Shown piece by piece: positions 1-4,780 of a stretch of DNA of 6,340 bases. Under the pieces are notes generated by a model, which was given only the letters and a program-made list of their open reading frames with translations, was not told the DNA's origin and made no database searches. Source of the stretch: Candidatus Zixiibacteriota bacterium (lineage in GTDB: Bacteria > Zixibacteria > MSB-5A5 > GN15 > FEB-12); the NCBI GenBank assembly GCA_023700785.1, contig JAMPYH010000165.1, positions 1 to 6,340 of the forward strand, given 5' to 3'. The position numbers and the translations under genes were made by a program. Position 1 is the stretch's first letter, and every line of letters starts with the position of its first letter.

Positions 1-636
1 ATAGGAGCCATCCCAGAAGGTGTGTCCGAAAAACGCTTCGACATAGATGAGATGGCCGAAGGTCAACGCGGTGGAGACGATCGGCACGCCGCCGTAGGGG
101 GAGGTTGAGCCGCCGAGACCGAAGAGAATGCCGAGATTCTCAAATGGATTGGTGGAGACCATCGGTTCTTTGATCTCCGTGAAATGCCGTTCGACAGGCG
201 GACGTTTCTCCAGCGCGTTCATGCGGGCATCGAGATCCGAGAGAGTCCGGTCAAGCCGAATGCCGACAAAGCGATACTCGCCGCCTTTGACGGAGACATC
301 CTTAGAGGTGACGATCAACTGTGACGAATCGACCCCCAGTTCATCGATCATCAGGTTGCGGAGCAAATGCGCGCGCCCGAGCGCCAGCCCCGGGTTCTTG
401 GCGTCATGACTGGTGCGGTATTCGTTGCCATCCGCGCCGCCGGTAATGGTCGCGGTGGCGAGCGGATAGGCTTTGAGCGTGTCGGCCATCGCGCGAAGCT
501 CCGCCATGAACGGCTGGAGCAAACTGCGATCGACCTTGCCGCCGACGCCAAGCGGGAAGTCTTTGATGATGATCTCCTGCGCCGAGATCGAGACAGCGGC
601 GAAGAGTGACATCAGGATGATCGCGATTTTGAACAT
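1..636 (-). CDS. Secreted protein with OmpA-like region, partial (C-terminus beyond left edge)
   Basis: The frame starts at ATG 636 and stays open to base 1, giving 212 residues with no stop. Residues 1-20 look like a signal peptide: a lysine at position 3, a hydrophobic core IAIILMSLFAAV, then SISAQ before the likely cleavage site. Residues about 38-128 follow the pattern of the OmpA C-terminal domain (PF00691): TITGGADG (64-70) in place of the usual GxTD, then LALGRAHLLRNLM (84-96), GVDSSQLIV, and a closing strand YRFVGIRLDR. D69 and R88 sit where that family carries its peptidoglycan-contacting Asp and Arg. A short heptad-like stretch (131-145) follows. Glycine- and aromatic-rich alternating strands from about 167 (LGILFGLGG, VSTALTFGHLIYVEAFFGHTFW) suggest the start of an outer-membrane barrel. 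An AAAGGA ribosome site at 647-652, ten bases upstream, supports this start over the internal M9. The OmpA assignment is an inference from the pattern; the overall function is unknown. Confidence 0.8.
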   Translation of the reverse strand, partial: MFKIAIILMSLFAAVSISAQEIIIKDFPLGVGGKVDRSLLQPFMAELRAMADTLKAYPLATATITGGADGNEYRTSHDAKNPGLALGRAHLLRNLMIDELGVDSSQLIVTSKDVSVKGGEYRFVGIRLDRTLSDLDARMNALEKRPPVERHFTEIKEPMVSTNPFENLGILFGLGGSTSPYGGVPIVSTALTFGHLIYVEAFFGHTFWDGSY

Positions 637-646
637 ACTGTTTATG

Positions 647-652
647 TCCTTT
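647..652 (-). promoter_or_regulatory. Ribosome binding site for the OmpA-like secreted protein gene
   Basis: The minus strand reads AAAGGA here, ten bases before ATG 636. The spacing is slightly long but it is the only purine-rich match, and it sets the start so that a complete signal peptide is included. Confidence 0.5.
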
Positions 653-667
653 GCTATGCTATGCTAT
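653..667. repeat. Three tandem copies of a pentamer (GCTAT / ATAGC)
   Basis: GCTAT occurs three times head to tail. On the minus strand, ATAGCATAGCATAGC abuts the AAAGGA ribosome site of the leftward secreted-protein gene, so it lies in that gene's leader or core promoter. Three units is short and could be chance. It also contains weak -10-like TAGCAT hexamers, but no matching -35 was found. Confidence 0.6.
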
Positions 668-704
668 CGTGCACACCCATGGTCGCGGAAGGGCGGGTCG
701 GCGG

Positions 705-812
705 TAGGAACTGACTGGATCCTCTCAGGCCTGAATCAGGCTTGCATCCCTCTTCAGGCAGGCGTGCAGTCCATTGCAGTAAATATCCTCCAGGATCCTT
801 GAGGAGTTCCTA
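705..812. repeat. Inverted repeat with arms about 20 bases long and a 68-base interior
   Basis: The left arm 705-723 starts TAGGAACT and ends GGATCCT. The right arm 792-812 starts AGGATCC and ends AGTTCCTA. The reverse complement of the right arm matches the left at TAGGAACT (8 of 8) and GGATCCT (7 of 7), with a four- versus six-base unmatched centre. The interior carries TCAGGC at 725-730, 736-741 and 754-759, the ten-base palindrome TCAGGCCTGA at 725-734, and the dyad GCCTGAATCAGGC. GGATCC is itself palindromic, which inflates the match. A structured RNA, a protein-binding array or a small mobile-element remnant are all possible; the sequence does not decide. Confidence 0.4.
787..804. repeat. 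18-base near-palindrome
   Basis: CCTCCAGGATCCTTGAGG reads the same on both strands except for one mismatched pair. It overlaps the right arm of the larger inverted repeat. With no loop it suits a dimeric DNA-binding protein site better than an RNA hairpin; no such protein is identified. Confidence 0.35.
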
Positions 813-823
813 TTCTCTCCTCG

Positions 824-847
824 CTTCAACCAGAGGCATGGTTGGAG
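824..847. repeat. Hairpin: nine-pair stem, six-base loop
   Basis: CTTCAACCA (824-832) pairs with TGGTTGGAG (839-847) around the loop GAGGCA; one of the nine pairs is a G-U wobble. No T-run follows on either strand, so it is not a standard intrinsic terminator. It sits just beyond the larger inverted repeat and may be part of the same structured region. Confidence 0.45.
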
Positions 848-960
848 GCACGGACTTATGGTTCTTCTGGCGGATGGTTACGCAAATTCCGTTCCTGATT
901 TCGAACAGATTCGGCCGCTGCCAGGTGGGGTGAACTTCCCATACCGCGCGACTAATCTTG

Positions 961-989
961 TTGCGGCCGGAGTTCGGACTCTCTATGGT
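961..989 (+). promoter_or_regulatory. Possible sigma-70-type promoter for the MarC-family gene
   Basis: TTGCGG (961-966) and TATGGT (984-989) are 17 bases apart. The -10 matches four of six consensus bases and the -35 three of six. Transcription would begin near 996, just before the ribosome site, giving a short leader. That would exclude an in-frame TTG at 989 as the start. Weak evidence. Confidence 0.25.
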
Positions 990-998
990 TGAGTCAGC

Positions 999-1004
999 AA
1001 GGAG
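999..1004 (+). promoter_or_regulatory. Ribosome binding site for the MarC-family gene, unusually far from the start
   Basis: AAGGAG is a strong match, but it lies 14 bases before ATG 1019 instead of the usual five to nine. No alternative start codon lies between. A weaker AAGAA at 1010-1014 is nearer. Confidence 0.45.
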
Positions 1005-1018
1005 CGACCAAGAACACG

Positions 1019-1606
1019 ATGTCCGAAATACTGTCTATTTCTGTGACCTTATTCCTGATCATGGATCCGTTCGGGAATATCCCGATCTTCCTCCCTATTC
1101 TGGAACGCGTGCCCAAAGAGAGGCGGCGTCTGGTGCTGGTGCGCGAACTGCTGTTCGCATTAGCGATAATCGCGGTTTTTACGCTGGCCGGGAAATATGT
1201 GATGCAGTTCCTGGGGCTGGAGCAAGCATCGGTGTCGATAGCGGGCGGCATCATCCTGTTTCTGATCGCGATCCGAATGGTTTTTCCGCGGCATGATCTG
1301 GATAATCAACCGGAGTTTGAAGGTGAGCCGTTTTTGGTGCCGATGGCGGTACCACTGGTGTCGGGGCCATCGCTGCTCGCCGCATTGCTCTTGTTTTCTT
1401 CCACCGGCACACTGAAAACTACAGAGCTGCTGTTGGCGGCAGTGGGCGCCTGGGTGGTGTCATTCGCGGTGTTGTATCTCTCGACATACATCGTCGATTT
1501 CCTGACCAAACGAGGTTTGGCGGCGGTGGAGCGGTTGATGGGAATGATCCTGGTGGCGGTAGCGGTGCAACTATTTCTTGACGGGATGGCGAGTTACCTC
1601 GAATAA
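1019..1606 (+). CDS. yhgN: MarC/YhgN-family inner membrane protein
   Basis: The 195-residue product matches the MarC family (UPF0056) over its whole length and is the same size as E. coli YhgN (197 residues). Diagnostic segments are DPFGNIPIF (16-24) in the first membrane helix, SIAGGIILFLIAIRMVFP (73-90), EPFLVPMAVPLVSGPS (103-118) and ERLMGMILVAVAVQLFLDGM (171-190). Six hydrophobic segments fit the family topology, with the charged loop RHDLDNQPEFEGE between helices 3 and 4. The family's function is unsettled: it was first linked to multiple antibiotic resistance in E. coli, a link later withdrawn, and a transport role is only inferred. ATG 1019 is chosen over the in-frame TTG 989 because the protein then aligns with YhgN from its first residue and the AAGGAG lies upstream. 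The gene is 240 bases ahead of the desaturase, which has its own candidate promoter. The symbol is by homology only. Confidence 0.93.
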   Translation: MSEILSISVTLFLIMDPFGNIPIFLPILERVPKERRRLVLVRELLFALAIIAVFTLAGKYVMQFLGLEQASVSIAGGIILFLIAIRMVFPRHDLDNQPEFEGEPFLVPMAVPLVSGPSLLAALLLFSSTGTLKTTELLLAAVGAWVVSFAVLYLSTYIVDFLTKRGLAAVERLMGMILVAVAVQLFLDGMASYLE

Positions 1607-1638
1607 CGAGCCGGGCAGACGAGGCCAATCCAGACAAA

Positions 1639-1668
1639 TTGTGATTTCTTTTGCTCTAACTCTATAAA
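1639..1668 (+). promoter_or_regulatory. Sigma-70-type promoter candidate for the desaturase gene
   Basis: TTGTGA (1639-1644) and TATAAA (1663-1668) are separated by 18 bases in an AT-rich patch that stands out from the GC-rich surroundings. Transcription would begin near 1675, leaving a leader of about 170 bases before ATG 1847. This is the best promoter match in the window. Confidence 0.5.
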
Positions 1669-1691
1669 ACAGCTACTTTTCTGGCCGGAAA

Positions 1692-1850
1692 ATGGAACGT
1701 TCGAGTCCAGGATGCGTTGTGTGGGCAGGTGTATCACTTGACCAAAATGCAACTGGTAAGTGGCATCAACGTACAAGAACTATGACACACGCCGTGACCT
1801 CGTTCATCACCAACCACTCCAACCGAATCGGAAGCACTATCCACGCATGA
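1692..1850 (+). other. Possible leader reading frame overlapping the desaturase start (ATGA)
   Basis: An open frame of 52 codons starts at ATG 1692, and its TGA (1848-1850) overlaps the desaturase ATG (1847-1849) in the arrangement typical of translational coupling. The peptide begins MERSSPGCVVWAGV and ends GSTIHA; it is polar, with no membrane segment and no family I recognise. GGAA lies only one base before the ATG, too close for a good ribosome site, and third-codon positions are less GC-rich than in the neighbouring genes. Open frames of this length arise easily by chance. It is listed because of the exact overlap and the long leader; probably not a gene. Confidence 0.15.
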
Positions 1851-2866
1851 ATCAAAGCACTCTCCCGCAGGAACAGGAGCTCCAGCAGGAGCTCAGCAAT
1901 TTTCAACGGCCGTCAGTCGGCCGCAGTCTCTGGCAGTTAGCCAATACGCTGATACCGTATGTGGTTTTAATGGCGCTGTCGTTTTATCTACTCGAATACT
2001 CATTCTGGCTCGCGCTGCCGGCTATCGTCATCGCGTCAGGGTTTCTGATCCGTTTATTCATCATCTTTCATGATTGTGGGCACTCGGCGTTCTTCGCGTC
2101 GTCGCGATTGAACAGCATTGTCGGCCATATTACCGGCCTGCTGACCTGGACGCCGTATTATTACTGGCACCGGAGCCACGCCAAACATCACGCGACGTCG
2201 GGAAATCTTGATAAGCGGGGATTTGGGGATGTCTGGATGATGACGGTCAAAGAGTATATGGCGGCTCCGCTCAAGACGCGCATCCAGTACCGGCTCTACC
2301 GGAATCCGGCGGTGATGTTCCTGCTCGGCCCGTTGTTTATCATCCTGATCACGCATCGCGTGATCCGTCGCGAGGCAAACAGCCGCGAGCGCTGGTCGGT
2401 CTATTTGACCAATGTCGCGGTGCTGGCGATGGCTGTTGGCGTGAGCCTGATTGTCGGGTGGAAGGCGTATCTGCTGGTACAACTGCTGGTGCTGTATATC
2501 GGGACGATGGCCGGTATCTGGCTGTTCTATGTTCAGCATCAGTTCGAAGGAGTCTATTGGGCGAGACAGCCCGAGTGGGATTTTGTGACCGCGTCGCTTG
2601 ACGGCGGGTCATTCTACGCGCTGCCGAAGATCCTCAACTGGTTCACCGGCAATATCGGGTATCACCATGTGCACCATCTCAACTCGCGCATCCCGAATTA
2701 CAATCTCCCGAAGTGCCACGACAAACATGAATTGCTGGCGACCACGCCGAAGATCCGTTTCTGGCCGAGTTTCAAATCGCTGACGTATCGGTTGTGGGAT
2801 GAAAAGGAAAATCGCCTGGTCGGATTCGGCCATCTCAAGTCAAGAATCGCTGAAATGGAAGGGTGA
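1847..2866 (+). CDS. Membrane fatty acid desaturase (Bacillus Des-like)
   Basis: This is a 339-residue di-iron integral-membrane desaturase (PF00487) that would introduce a cis double bond into acyl chains of membrane lipids, using O2 and an electron donor. All three histidine boxes are present: HDCGH (75-79), HRSHAKHH (108-115) and HHVHH (273-277). The family's QHQFE (230-234) is there too. Hydrophobic helices lie at about 35-75, 153-170, 186-204 and 207-228. The stretches around SGNLDKRGFGDVW, TVKEY, YRLYRNP, TGNIGYHHVHHL and RIPNYNL strongly recall B. subtilis Des, an acyl-lipid delta-5 desaturase, although regiospecificity cannot be read from sequence. An in-frame GTG at 1760 directly follows a TAA and would add 29 polar residues without a ribosome site. 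ATG 1847 is preferred, with GGAAG 12 bases upstream and a normal short cytosolic N-terminus. It is transcribed towards a convergent gene 20 bases away. No two-component regulator like DesKR is in the window. Confidence 0.94.
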   Translation: MNQSTLPQEQELQQELSNFQRPSVGRSLWQLANTLIPYVVLMALSFYLLEYSFWLALPAIVIASGFLIRLFIIFHDCGHSAFFASSRLNSIVGHITGLLTWTPYYYWHRSHAKHHATSGNLDKRGFGDVWMMTVKEYMAAPLKTRIQYRLYRNPAVMFLLGPLFIILITHRVIRREANSRERWSVYLTNVAVLAMAVGVSLIVGWKAYLLVQLLVLYIGTMAGIWLFYVQHQFEGVYWARQPEWDFVTASLDGGSFYALPKILNWFTGNIGYHHVHHLNSRIPNYNLPKCHDKHELLATTPKIRFWPSFKSLTYRLWDEKENRLVGFGHLKSRIAEMEG

Positions 2867-2886
2867 TCGACACGATCGCCGGTTAG

Positions 2887-3219
2887 CTACATGGCTCGCG
2901 CGATGGCGCGAGTCCGTTGCCAGAGAGTTCCCACTGTTACCAGCGCCAGCGCAAGGCTGGTCAGCCCGATGATGACCCCTAACGTCTCCCAATGATTATC
3001 AGTCGATGTTCCGGCTACCTTGGCGGATAGCAGGATCACCGGCGTCAACGGCAACGCGTAGAGAAACGCGCAGGTCGGCAGGATCAGCGGCACAAGAAGC
3101 CAAAAGGTCCAGTAGAGCGACTTGCGGTCGCTCAGGAACCTGAACCGCTGGATTGACTCAAGCGGCTCCCGTTCAATTACTTCTGCCGGTTTATGCAGGT
3201 CGGCAATATCAACGCTCAT
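2887..3219 (-). CDS. Small membrane protein of unknown function, two membrane segments
   Basis: The 110-residue product has a charged N-terminus (1-35), a long hydrophobic stretch (about 36-66, LYWTFWLLVPLILPTCAFLY onward), a short polar loop (SAKVAGTSTDNHWE, 65-78) and a second helix (80-101, LGVIIGLTSLALALVTVGTL), ending in the basic tail QRTRAIARAM. The positive charge at both ends suggests that both face the cytosol, with a short external loop. I do not recognise a family. It starts 54 bases after the stop of the upstream exporter gene on the same strand, so the two are probably co-transcribed. The start is uncertain: GGGAG lies only one base before ATG 3219, which is too close for a normal ribosome site, but no better in-frame start is visible. 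The absence of stops, the clear membrane pattern and the tight packing between two real genes support it as coding. Confidence 0.7.
   Translation of the reverse strand: MSVDIADLHKPAEVIEREPLESIQRFRFLSDRKSLYWTFWLLVPLILPTCAFLYALPLTPVILLSAKVAGTSTDNHWETLGVIIGLTSLALALVTVGTLWQRTRAIARAM
2893..2914. terminator. Hairpin at the junction of convergent genes, possible terminator without T-run
   Basis: CTCGCGC (2895-2901) pairs with GCGCGAG (2906-2912) around the loop GATG. Adding a G-U and a G-C pair at the base gives a nine-pair stem at 2893-2914. It overlaps the last codons of the leftward small membrane-protein gene and lies about 27 bases after the desaturase stop. Neither strand has a following T-run, so it is not a textbook intrinsic terminator, but the position suits a two-way transcription end or RNA-stability element. 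Confidence 0.3.
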
Positions 3220-3273
3220 ACTCCCATTATCGGATATCGAGCGTGGCGACCTTTGGGAAATCGACAGCCGCGA

Positions 3274-4593
3274 TCAGCGCTTGTCGGCCGGATTCGGGGA
3301 CGGGACTATCCCCTTCTGCTGGTAGATCGGGCGGATATATTGGCGCATTTTGGGGAGATACTTCGCGAAGAACAGCGCTCCCAGAATGCAGCACAGCCCG
3401 CCGAGCATAAAGGTGTAAGGCGCGCCGATACTGGCGGCCAACGCTCCGGCGATCAGGCCGCCGAATGGCGTGATGCCGCGGATCGCCTGCGTATATAAAC
3501 TCATCACTCTCCCCCGCTTGTCATCATCGACGATAGTTTGAAGCACCGTATTACTGGTCGCCATCTGCGTGATCATGCCGAACCCGGTGACAACCATCAG
3601 CAGAGTCGAGAGCCAAACTTCACGCGAAAAGGAGAGCGCGATCAAGCCGATGCCAAATATCCCGGCGGCGATCGGAATGACGCTCCAGAGTCCGCGGACA
3701 GATCGGCGCGAGGCCAGCATGATCGCGCCGGTGAGCGCGCCGATACCCGACGCTCCGACCAGAAAGCCGAGCGTATCTGAGTCGCCATGCAGAATATCCT
3801 TTGCAAAGATCGGCATCAGCACGGTGTACGGCATCCCAACCAGGCTGACCAGCGCGATCAGAAGCAGGAGCGAGCGGATCGGCATAAAGCCAAAGGCATA
3901 TCGAAAGCCTTCCACCAATGAGCTGACCAATCCGGATGAGCTGTCTTTGCGCGGCTGCGCCACCGGGTGCATCGCGAGGAGCGCGATGATCACCGCGATA
4001 TAACTCAGCCCATTGATAAGAAAGACCATCCCTTCGCCGACAGCGGCGATCATCAATCCGGCGATCGATGGTCCCACCAGACGTGCGCTGTTGAAGATGG
4101 TGGAATTGAGGGCAATGGCGTTGCTCAGGTCGTTCCGGTCCTCGATCATGTCCACCACGAAAGACTGGCGGATCGGCATGTCAAACGCGTTGACGACACC
4201 AAGAAAAAGGCTGAGCGCGATGATCTGCCAGATGGTGATAGTCTCGGTGAGCACCAGCGCGGCCATTAGCAGCGCCTGCGCCATGGCCGCCGCCTGCACA
4301 AAGATCAGCAGTTTGTGGCGATTCCAGCGGTCGGCGTAGAAGCCCGCGATCGGCGCCAGTACCAGAACAGGCGCATTCAGCGCGAAACTTGAGATGCCTA
4401 ACAAGACGGGTGAGTTCGTCAGTCTATAAACCAGCCAACTGACCGCGATCTGCTGCATCCAGGTGCCGACGAGCGATATCCCCTGACCGGCATAAAAGAG
4501 ACGATAGTTGCGATGCCTCAGCGCGCGCCAAATGTGGCGCATCCCCCCGTGGATAGGCTGTTCAGTCGAAGTCTGTTTAGGATCGGAGCCCAT
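3274..4593 (-). CDS. Major facilitator superfamily exporter (EntS-like, MFS_3 type)
   Basis: With the start at ATG 4593 the product has 439 residues and about twelve hydrophobic helices, a normal MFS size. It begins with the family's usual lead-in ALRHRNYRLFYAGQGISLVGTWMQQIAVSWLVYRLT (24-59). MFS motif A is present between helices 2 and 3 as GFYADRWNRHK (84-94). The stretch ALNSTIFNSARLVGPSIAG (161-179) is characteristic of the PF05977 group, which includes the enterobactin exporter EntS. Members are proton-coupled exporters of siderophores or drugs; the substrate here cannot be read. A central cytosolic loop (210-235) separates the two six-helix halves. The frame extends upstream to TTG 4665 and also has ATG 4608. 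The TTG would sit inside the candidate promoter at 4644-4672, so an ATG start is preferred; 4593 has GGA just upstream, but 4608 and 4542 remain possible. The small membrane protein follows on the same strand. The gene diverges from the purine permease. Confidence 0.9.
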   Translation of the reverse strand: MGSDPKQTSTEQPIHGGMRHIWRALRHRNYRLFYAGQGISLVGTWMQQIAVSWLVYRLTNSPVLLGISSFALNAPVLVLAPIAGFYADRWNRHKLLIFVQAAAMAQALLMAALVLTETITIWQIIALSLFLGVVNAFDMPIRQSFVVDMIEDRNDLSNAIALNSTIFNSARLVGPSIAGLMIAAVGEGMVFLINGLSYIAVIIALLAMHPVAQPRKDSSSGLVSSLVEGFRYAFGFMPIRSLLLLIALVSLVGMPYTVLMPIFAKDILHGDSDTLGFLVGASGIGALTGAIMLASRRSVRGLWSVIPIAAGIFGIGLIALSFSREVWLSTLLMVVTGFGMITQMATSNTVLQTIVDDDKRGRVMSLYTQAIRGITPFGGLIAGALAASIGAPYTFMLGGLCCILGALFFAKYLPKMRQYIRPIYQQKGIVPSPNPADKR

Positions 4594-4643
4594 CGTTCCA
4601 ATCAACATACAACGCAAAGAGAGGTTCTCGATCGCATGCAGAG

Positions 4644-4672
4644 AAAGTACTGGGTAGCGCCGCAATTGCCAA
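4644..4672 (-). promoter_or_regulatory. Possible sigma-70-type promoter for the MFS exporter gene
   Basis: On the minus strand TTGGCA (4672-4667, five of six consensus bases) is followed 17 bases later by TACTTT (4649-4644), a poor -10 that keeps the first TA and last T. Transcription would start near 4637, upstream of ATG 4608 and 4593 and downstream of the in-frame TTG 4665. Confidence 0.3.
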
Positions 4673-4680
4673 ACGGTTTG
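4662..4680. promoter_or_regulatory. Adjacent small dyads in the divergent promoter region, possible operator
   Basis: GCAATTGC (4662-4669) is a perfect palindrome, and CAAACGGTTTG (4670-4680) directly next to it is a five-base dyad around one central base. Together they overlap the -35 of the candidate exporter promoter and lie about 100 bases upstream of the permease gene. The AAACG-GTTT core loosely recalls LacI/GalR-family operators. No regulator gene is in the window. Confidence 0.25.
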
Positions 4681-4768
4681 CGTTTTACTCGCTATCCTGA
4701 TGCGACAAAATTACTTGTGCGAACTCCCGAGCGGGTTTAGCTTGGGCGAAGAGCAGAACCGATTGACC

Positions 4769-4773
4769 GGGGA
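4769..4773 (+). promoter_or_regulatory. Ribosome binding site that sets the purine permease start
   Basis: GGGGA lies seven bases before ATG 4781, ideal spacing. It supports this start over the in-frame ATG at 4700, which has no ribosome site and would add 27 polar, unconserved residues. Confidence 0.6.
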
Positions 4774-4780
4774 TCGACTC

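Larger units (their letters stand above)
637..1018. other. Divergent intergenic region without a convincing gene, rich in inverted repeats
   Basis: This 382-base spacer lies between the leftward secreted-protein gene and the rightward MarC-family gene. Open frames across it (for example 473-802 and 742-933 on plus) give polar, low-complexity translations with no recognisable domain and overlap the real gene on the left. It holds a pentamer repeat (653-667), a split inverted repeat (705-723 with 792-812), three TCAGGC copies (725, 736, 754), a near-palindrome (787-804) and a nine-pair hairpin (824-847). None is followed by a T-run, so they do not look like intrinsic terminators. The right end holds the presumed promoter and ribosome site of the MarC-family gene. 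Confidence 0.6.

Noticed and set aside
128..802. Plus-strand open frames at 128-409, 367-609 and 473-802
   Set aside because: They lie over the minus-strand secreted-protein gene, which has a signal peptide, a ribosome site and recognisable domain patterns. The plus-strand translations are arginine/serine-rich with no domain.
742..933. Plus-strand frame of 63 codons in the first intergenic region
   Set aside because: No ribosome site, no recognisable composition or domain, and it runs through the inverted-repeat region.
989..1018. TTG 989 as start of the MarC-family gene
   Set aside because: It would add ten polar residues not matching YhgN, and AAGGAG lies after the TTG, not before it.
1607..1638. 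Intrinsic terminator after the MarC-family gene
   Set aside because: No stable stem followed by T residues could be found directly after the stop.
1760..1846. GTG 1760 as start of the desaturase gene
   Set aside because: It directly follows a stop codon, has no ribosome site, and adds 29 polar residues unlike the family's N-termini.
2054..2539. 161-codon minus-strand frame inside the desaturase gene
   Set aside because: Antisense shadow of a gene with all three histidine boxes; its translation is His/Gln/Arg-rich with no domain.
4594..4665. TTG 4665 as start of the MFS exporter gene
   Set aside because: It lies inside the candidate promoter, has no ribosome site, and adds residues not seen in the family.
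4700..4780. ATG 4700 as start of the purine permease, and a purine riboswitch in this leader
   Set aside because: The added 27 residues are polar and unconserved, while ATG 4781 has an ideal ribosome site. I could not find the paired stems and conserved junction bases of a purine riboswitch.
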